Shown: positions 58,480-64,000 of the stretch, piece by piece
Layout: the number at the start of each line of letters is the position of its first letter
How positions within the stretch are numbered: position 1 is the first letter of the stretch
NCBI RefSeq assembly: GCF_018687715.1
Contig: NC_056760.1
Location: 33,617,501-33,681,500 of the forward strand
Length of the DNA: 64,000 nucleotides
Direction of reading: 5' to 3'
DNA from: Carya illinoinensis
Taxonomy: Eukaryota; Streptophyta; Magnoliopsida; Fagales; Juglandaceae
Translations under genes and position numbers: made by a program
Notes under the pieces: model-generated
Databases searched by the model: none
Told to the model about the DNA's origin: nothing
What the model saw: the letters and a program-made list of their open reading frames with translations, nothing else

Positions 58480-61400
58480 GGTGATTCCTTCATTTAAATC
58501 CCAAAATATTATATCATCCAAATGTACAATAAAGTTTGTTGCCTTAAGGTGGTGGACCGATTCAACGTGGTTGCCCGACTTAACATTGTATATTCTAACG
58601 GAATGTACAAGGTAGTTATAGGGGCTACTAGTCTCCATACTTGGGACTCAGCCGAGTTTGACTCTTCTTCCTCAAGTGTCATGCCGGGATCTGGATCTAC
58701 ATCAAATTCTATGGTCTTGATAATGAAACCATAGGTAGATTAAGCAGTTATCACAAGACTGCTAATGAGAGATAATTCTATCAAAGATGCTATGAATGCT
58801 TTCATGAGAAGATTGGACGGACATGTATTTGCATGGTGAGGAATTGATTGAGGTAAAATATTGTATATTTTATACATTTAGAACTAATATATTTTATTTG
58901 TTTTATCACATTATTATTGGTTAGATGAAAAAAAAATGTTTAAGATGAATAAATATAAGTGGTGATTTAAATTGGTTTAATAGAATGGTTTATGCCTAAT
59001 TTTAGAACTTGTGATTTAATTGAGCAATTTTTCTTTATATGCACAACACATATTTTTTATATATTTTATTCTCTTATTTTATTTTATTTATTTTTATACA
59101 TAGTGGTCAAAAGAAATAGAAGTTTAGAGTTATTGAAAGTTACACGCCGTACGGAAGCAATACTTTCTTTTTGTTCAGCCCAGTTCATTCGCACACATAT
59201 ATTATATAGGGCTTTTCGTTTAGTCCAAGTAATTTCAATGCCACAACTTGAAAGAAGGATTCTATTAGTATTGGACTTTTGACCTATATGGCAAAATTAA
59301 TTCATTTGGGGCATTTCTGCACGCCACACACATTGAGTTGGAGGGGTATTGGGTCTTTCATTTACGTATGCCATATAGGATAAAAAGATTTTCATTTTCA
59401 TTGGGACTTCAAGACCTGGACGGAACATTTATTCTCTTGGGGCATTTTCAGCTTTTATTCTCTAGGAGGGCTTTTCGTTCAGTCAAATTCATTTAAGTGC
59501 CATAGACATTTTTTCTCTAGAATTAAATCAGCGCCGCACACTATTTTCACATAGGAACTATAGTGCCACTGAAGAGCTCATTGAGGGGTCTAATTGCTAC
59601 TACAGTCCAGCCTCCTCCACTACTTGCAATCCTATCTCCATCAATTTGGCTTGCTCTTTTCATTCTCTAATTTTTATTTAATTTCAATTTGAAGTTTATG
59701 GTGTATTTTTTATATTTTTGACTTAAAAGTTTAGGTATTTTGTTTTCTATTTATTTTATTTTATGTTAATTATTTTTCTTCTTTCTTTAAGATTCCATTA
59801 AATATGCGTTACAATTACATTTTAGATTGATTAATGTTAATTAGGACTTAAATAAATTCAATTTTATTATTTAATTTTCAGATTAATTAAAATTTTTTAG
59901 CGTAGTTGAGTTATTTAATTGTTAATTTCAATTTTTTAATCTTTTATATTCCATTTCGACACACTCAACAATCCAAATATATGAATCTAGTCTATGACTA
60001 GTGACCTTTTTATTTCCATTGCACTATTCCATTCATTGTACATACTACCACTTTTGTTTGTGAAACTTTTCACCATTTTATACGAGTTTGGATTTAAACA
60101 ACTTTTCCCGAGGAGACGATTTAGGAATTTTATTTCTAATTATTACACGACATCCTCCTACACTAGGAATAGTTGTTGTGCTACTCATTGTTTAGGGAGT
60201 TAGGAATCACTCTCTCTTACATGTATGTGCATTCTCAAATGTGATGAGGAATCATCCTCTTAGATAACACATGTACACAAATAGACATGGCAATAAATCA
60301 CCCTCTAGTGACGTGCTATTTCTTTTGTGCATAATACAGAAACACATTACTATTAATAAGTTGAGGAACAACCCATCACTAATATAAGTATAAAACCTCG
60401 TAAAAACTAGTATTCGGCTTGTTTTAGCCCTAGTAACATTCTTCCACCACACAGGTGCTCGTCACATAGATAATCGTCACACAGAGTTCTCATACAAAGA
60501 TACTTGTTGCAATGGAGATGCATCTATTGGGCCAACTAACTCAAGGACACGAACACGTGATATGTTGGGGGATCCTACATTCCAACTATCAGGTGAGGCC
60601 AAATATGACACTGTTCCACCCCAATCTCCACAAGGTATTCTCCCTTTCATATGAAGCATGTGGCAACATTTCACATGAATGGTTTAGGCAATTCTCAGTC
60701 TCATTCCATGATTATAGATTCACGCTACCAACTTCTCACATAGAGATATTGGGTTTCCAAACAAGAATTTAGAGTCATGTATTGAAAACAATTAACATAT
60801 TCAAACATTCAAAACATTGGAAATCTGTGCGTAAATAAAGGCATAAACGTAATGATTGAAATGATTATTGATACTTGTATAATGAGGGAAAAGTTACAGA
60901 GATAATGCAATGGTCTTACTCACAATTTTTACCCAACATTTTCCAACACTGTCTTAGAAGCTAATTTACCGCTCTACAACAGAAATCCTCTCGTCGCCAC
61001 TATATTCCTTGCTTTTCGAAGCAATTGACTTCACAATGTCTTTGGTGAATAAAGTCTCAAAAGTGAAATCTTGTCTCATATTCAGGTCCTTTAAATAGGG
61101 TGGGTTTGTTAGATGTCCTTTATAACTCATTTCTAACTCCGGATCTACTATAAAGATTTCTTCAATTCTTTCATGTCATACTGCATGTGATAGGGACCGA
61201 CTGCCAAGCATAGTCCACATGCTTGGTCCTCTAGCTTTCTCAAAAGAGGGTCTCAATTGTGGTTTGAGTCGTACTTCTATGTTTAGATGACATGACCAGT
61301 CGAGCCTTCACTTTCCATCGCAAAACCACTCTAGATGTGACCCTTCGGATGAAGTAGGGGTTCTGTGAGTAAGACTACCATTTTTCTAACCACTTCTGTG

Positions 61401-61530
61401 TACTTTTGAAAAGCTTCCTAACTTACCTAGTCTCTTCCAGATTGTTGCTTACATTGGCGAGTAACTCTTTGTCTTGTTAAAGTTATTGGCTTCTGCAGCT
61501 CTTTGTTCTTGCCTTCTGGATAAGTGGCAT
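58480..61530 (-). repeat. LTR-like direct repeat, copy 2 (right LTR)
   Basis: Shares with copy 1 blocks such as 'GACTGCTAATGAgAGATAAT', 'AACACATGTACACA' and 'CTTGGTCCTCTAGCTTT'. Homology fades near 61530, where an unrelated LTR fragment starts. Interrupted by a 1357-bp insertion. Its left end abuts RNase H at about 58478, which means a deletion removed the primer site, gag, protease and RT. Confidence 0.65.
58845..60201. mobile_element. 1357-bp insertion in LTR copy 2
   Basis: AGGAAT occurs at 58839-58844 and 60202-60207, and copy 1 runs through this point without a break, so this is an insertion. It starts TGATTGAGGTAAAAT. Near the end is CCGAGGAGACGATTTAGGA, a phrase seen in the U5 end of many plant LTRs. 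It ends GGGAGTT, not CA, so the class stays open. Confidence 0.6.
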
Positions 61531-61599
61531 TTCCATGTGCAAGGTCATTCACAGCCCATACTTCACCTCCAAAAGTCTAAGAGACATGCAAGGCACCAT

Positions 61600-62870
61600 T
61601 TTATTCATTTAACCACTTTCTATCCCTGCTCTTAGAGAGAAACACTTAGGAGCTCTCTAGGGCAATTTTCTGAGACGTACTGTGTACCTACTTTTAACCC
61701 CTTGTAGGTATTTTCTTACAATGATTCTTTCATGAAAGTTATTTCTCTGTGAGTCTAGTTTCCATGGGTATCTTATTTATTTTATTAAATAGTAATTTGA
61801 TCAGTATAAAGTTATTTTAACCATAGAAAGGTTAGTCTTTAATATATTTATTTGATGATCCTAAGCCTCTTATATTCATGTTAGGATTTGGAAGATTTTT
61901 TTGTATTAGTTTAAAGATATAATTTTTTATGCAAGAGGATACTTTAGGCCAAGTTTTTTTATGTTTTTGGTTAAATCTATGTTTTGGTTTATTTTTAGCC
62001 ATGTGATTTTAAGTTTAATACTTGGATTTGATTTAGGACACATTTTTAAACCATGTAATATTTTGATTTGAAGATCTTATCTTTGTAAGCACGGATCAAG
62101 TGTTTGATCCAAGCAGGTTAAGAGAAAACAATTCTATTTTTGGACTAAGTGTGGAGCCGAGTACTTCAAGTCATGTTTTTTAATTTTTGGTGACTTTTGT
62201 GTGATGATTCAAAATATGTTAGTTCTTAGGAATGTGTTATGAATATGTTAGAAGAAAAATTTGAATTTTTTTGGAGTTCTTAGAGATGCTTTGAAAAAGG
62301 TCAAACCTTGAGATTCAAGGATTTACATTTTAAATTAAAAAGTTTGAATCTTTTTACTAAAAATCTTTGTGTTGATGATTAGTATATTTTTGTTTGATGT
62401 TTTAAATATGTTTTTAAACTTAGGATAGGAAGATATTTGTTGCAATGTTTTAGTTTGATCATGATTCTTGAAGTTGGAAGAATTGCAACAAAAATAAGAG
62501 TTTTGGCCTTGAGAAGTTTCAGCCCTTTAAGGTTTTCCATAATTGTGATTTGTTTTAGTTTTTTCTAAATTGATGTTTGAGTTTAGGATAAAATTTATAT
62601 GAAATATGTAAATTTATGTAAATTTTGGAGTTAGGGCTAAAATAGGAATTTTACTCTAAGTTAGGGCTAAAATATGAATTTTACTCAGTTAGCATTTTTC
62701 CATATTTCTTATTGTTAGTGATAAAATTTCTAACTTTTAAAATCCCTACTTACAATTTCTTGTGTTTCGTGCTTGATTTCACGTAAATGTGACGATTGAG
62801 GTAAATTAGCTTTTAACTTACTATTAATTTATTATGAATGTGTGATGGATAAGGAAATTATAAATTATGT
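61600..62870 (+). mobile_element. LTR fragment of the array-A/B family, plus strand
   Basis: Aligns with 17.4-18.3 kb plus and with the reverse complement of 22.5-23.6 kb ('TCATGAAAGTTATTTCTCTG', 'GAGTCTAGTTTcCATG', 'TTTAAACCATGTAATATTTTG'). The 5' part of the LTR is missing; the sequence joins LTR copy 2 near 61550. Confidence 0.72.
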
Positions 62871-62879
62871 GTATATGCT

Positions 62880-63180
62880 ATCATATATGTCATGATATAC
62901 TATGTCATTACATTTTTATCTATTACACATGATTTATTTTATCATGAAATACTTATCTATTACACAATCATTCTGTCACATATTGCTATCTATTGCAAGT
63001 ATGTCATATTACGTTACATCATCTGTTATACATATGTCATCACATAATATTTTCTATTACATATTATGCCATGTAACAAAATATTGTTTGTTACATATTA
63101 TGCCATGTTATAAATTTTTTCCTAATACATGTTATGCTATGCTATAAAATATTTTCTATCTCAAAGTACATCATGTTTTT
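62880..63180 (-). repeat. Minisatellite array A, second copy
   Basis: 'TATTACATGTTATGCCATG'-type units of about 35 bp; the reverse complement of 18903-19315. Confidence 0.8.
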
Positions 63181-63282
63181 TGACTTACGTTCATATCATG
63201 TTACACTACATTAGAACTTTTGTTCTTTCGTTTCGCTTGGAGTATAGTTTGTGTATCTCTAAAACAATATTTTCTTAGTCAA

Positions 63283-63660
63283 TCATGCCTAGGATACTCG
63301 TGATGTAATCACTATAATTGTTCAAATATCTCTCTTTGTAATTCACGCAAGGTATTTTCAGCTTAATCACTTTGATTGGTAGAATACATCTACTCATATA
63401 CTCCTGGCGTAATCACTCTGATTGTTAGAGTATCTCATTTAATATAGTCATGAAAAAATCATTCTGATTGTCAAAATATTACTAGGTACTCATGGCGTAA
63501 TCATTTTGATTGTTAGGGTATCTCATTTAAAATACATATGGTATAATCATTTTAATTGTCTGAATATCTCTAACAAAATATGTTGGGTGGGATCATTCTG
63601 ATTATTCACTACTCATAAGAAAACCATTGGCGAAATCATTTTGATTGTCAGAATTCACTT
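63283..63660 (-). repeat. Minisatellite array B, second copy
   Basis: Seven or more units of about 45-55 bp with core 'GGCGTAATCATTTTGATTGT' and 'GAGTATCTCATTTAA'. The order and spacer words (CCCACC, GAATTCACTT) match the reverse complement of 13597-16140 without its hAT insertion. Confidence 0.85.
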
Positions 63661-63663
63661 CAC

Positions 63664-63810
63664 ATTCATTTTATATTGAAGTTTACGTTCATGCTATGTT
63701 CAAGTTCACATTCATGCTATATTCAAGTTCACGTTCATGCTATGTATCAAGTTCATGTTCATGTCATGTTTCAAGTTATGTTCATGCTATATTTCAAATT
63801 CATAGCCTCA
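63664..63810. repeat. Minisatellite array C
   Basis: 'TTCAAGTTCACGTTCATGCT' repeated about six times with a period of about 24-25 bp. Not present at the 13.6 kb copy, which is cut off just before this point. ORFs across it are artefacts. Confidence 0.8.
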
Positions 63811-64000
63811 ATGCTCATAGCCTCAATGTCAAATGCCATAGGCAATTACAAAGTACATGGTACATAAAAAGGTTTTATCCAAACCTTGTCCCAATCATTG
63901 ACATCCATACACGAGAATTTCAAAATATAGTAAAAGTTAGCATTTCCCAAAACATAGGACCAAAATTTTTTTTTTATAAGTAATCACATAGCATACCAAA

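Noticed and set aside
63283..63810. Regular repeats suggesting a CRISPR-like array
   Set aside because: Units are degenerate, have no unique spacers of even length, and belong to an LTR family in a plant genome; they are minisatellites.

Overview
The window is nuclear DNA from a flowering plant, probably a woody eudicot. It is AT-rich, its one protein gene has ten GT-AG exons, and most of the rest is nested plant-type transposable elements. One MITE (about 44.55-44.75 kb) resembles a family I associate with Fagales such as walnut, hickory and oak; that placement is a guess.

Only two host genes are supported. (1) A complete gene on the minus strand, 33934-42233, encodes the alpha subunit of general transcription factor TFIIE: ten exons, 1422 coding bases, 473 residues, an N-terminal winged helix, a C4 zinc ribbon and an acidic C-terminus, with no broken frame. 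(2) A compact MIR172 hairpin lies on the plus strand at 12550-12643. The mature 21-mer is at 12608-12628, and its star strand gives 2-nt 3' overhangs at both ends.

Layout. 0-3.7 kb: old LTR-like debris. 3.68-8.34 kb: a deleted Ty3/gypsy element with two 781-bp LTRs, an initiator-Met primer site and a polypurine tract; gag core, reverse transcriptase and most of integrase are missing, and a coding tandem repeat has grown over a deletion junction. 8.3-12.9 kb: intergenic DNA, MITEs and MIR172. 12.9-24.7 kb: a nest in which a minus-strand gypsy-type element (LTR plus minisatellite arrays A and B) is broken by a hAT-like element, an inverted solo LTR and a LINE that itself holds another solo LTR. 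24.7-26.9 kb: a LINE scrap and AT-rich DNA. 26.88-32.28 kb: a LINE with a 15-bp target-site duplication, decayed. 33.9-42.2 kb: TFIIE-alpha, whose introns hold a copia-type solo LTR, LINE scraps, a short retroposon, a fold-back MITE, a 41-C run and a long CT repeat. 42.6-44.4 kb: a retroposon with a hAT element and a MITE inside it, starting about 400 bp upstream of the start codon. 45.2-45.5 kb: a SINE with an internal 159-bp duplication. 45.9-61.5 kb: gypsy LTRs and integrase remnants in both orientations. 61.6-64 kb: a second copy of the LTR plus A/B array element, with a further array C running to the window edge.

TFIIE-alpha would act with TFIIE-beta and TFIIH in RNA polymerase II initiation. 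MIR172 would repress AP2-type transcription factors in flowering and phase change. Nothing in the sequence links the two genes. No rRNA, tRNA, CRISPR or bacterial-type operon was seen. The closest thing to an undescribed system is the minisatellite-bearing LTR family and the repeat grown over a deletion scar at 6.9-7.3 kb.
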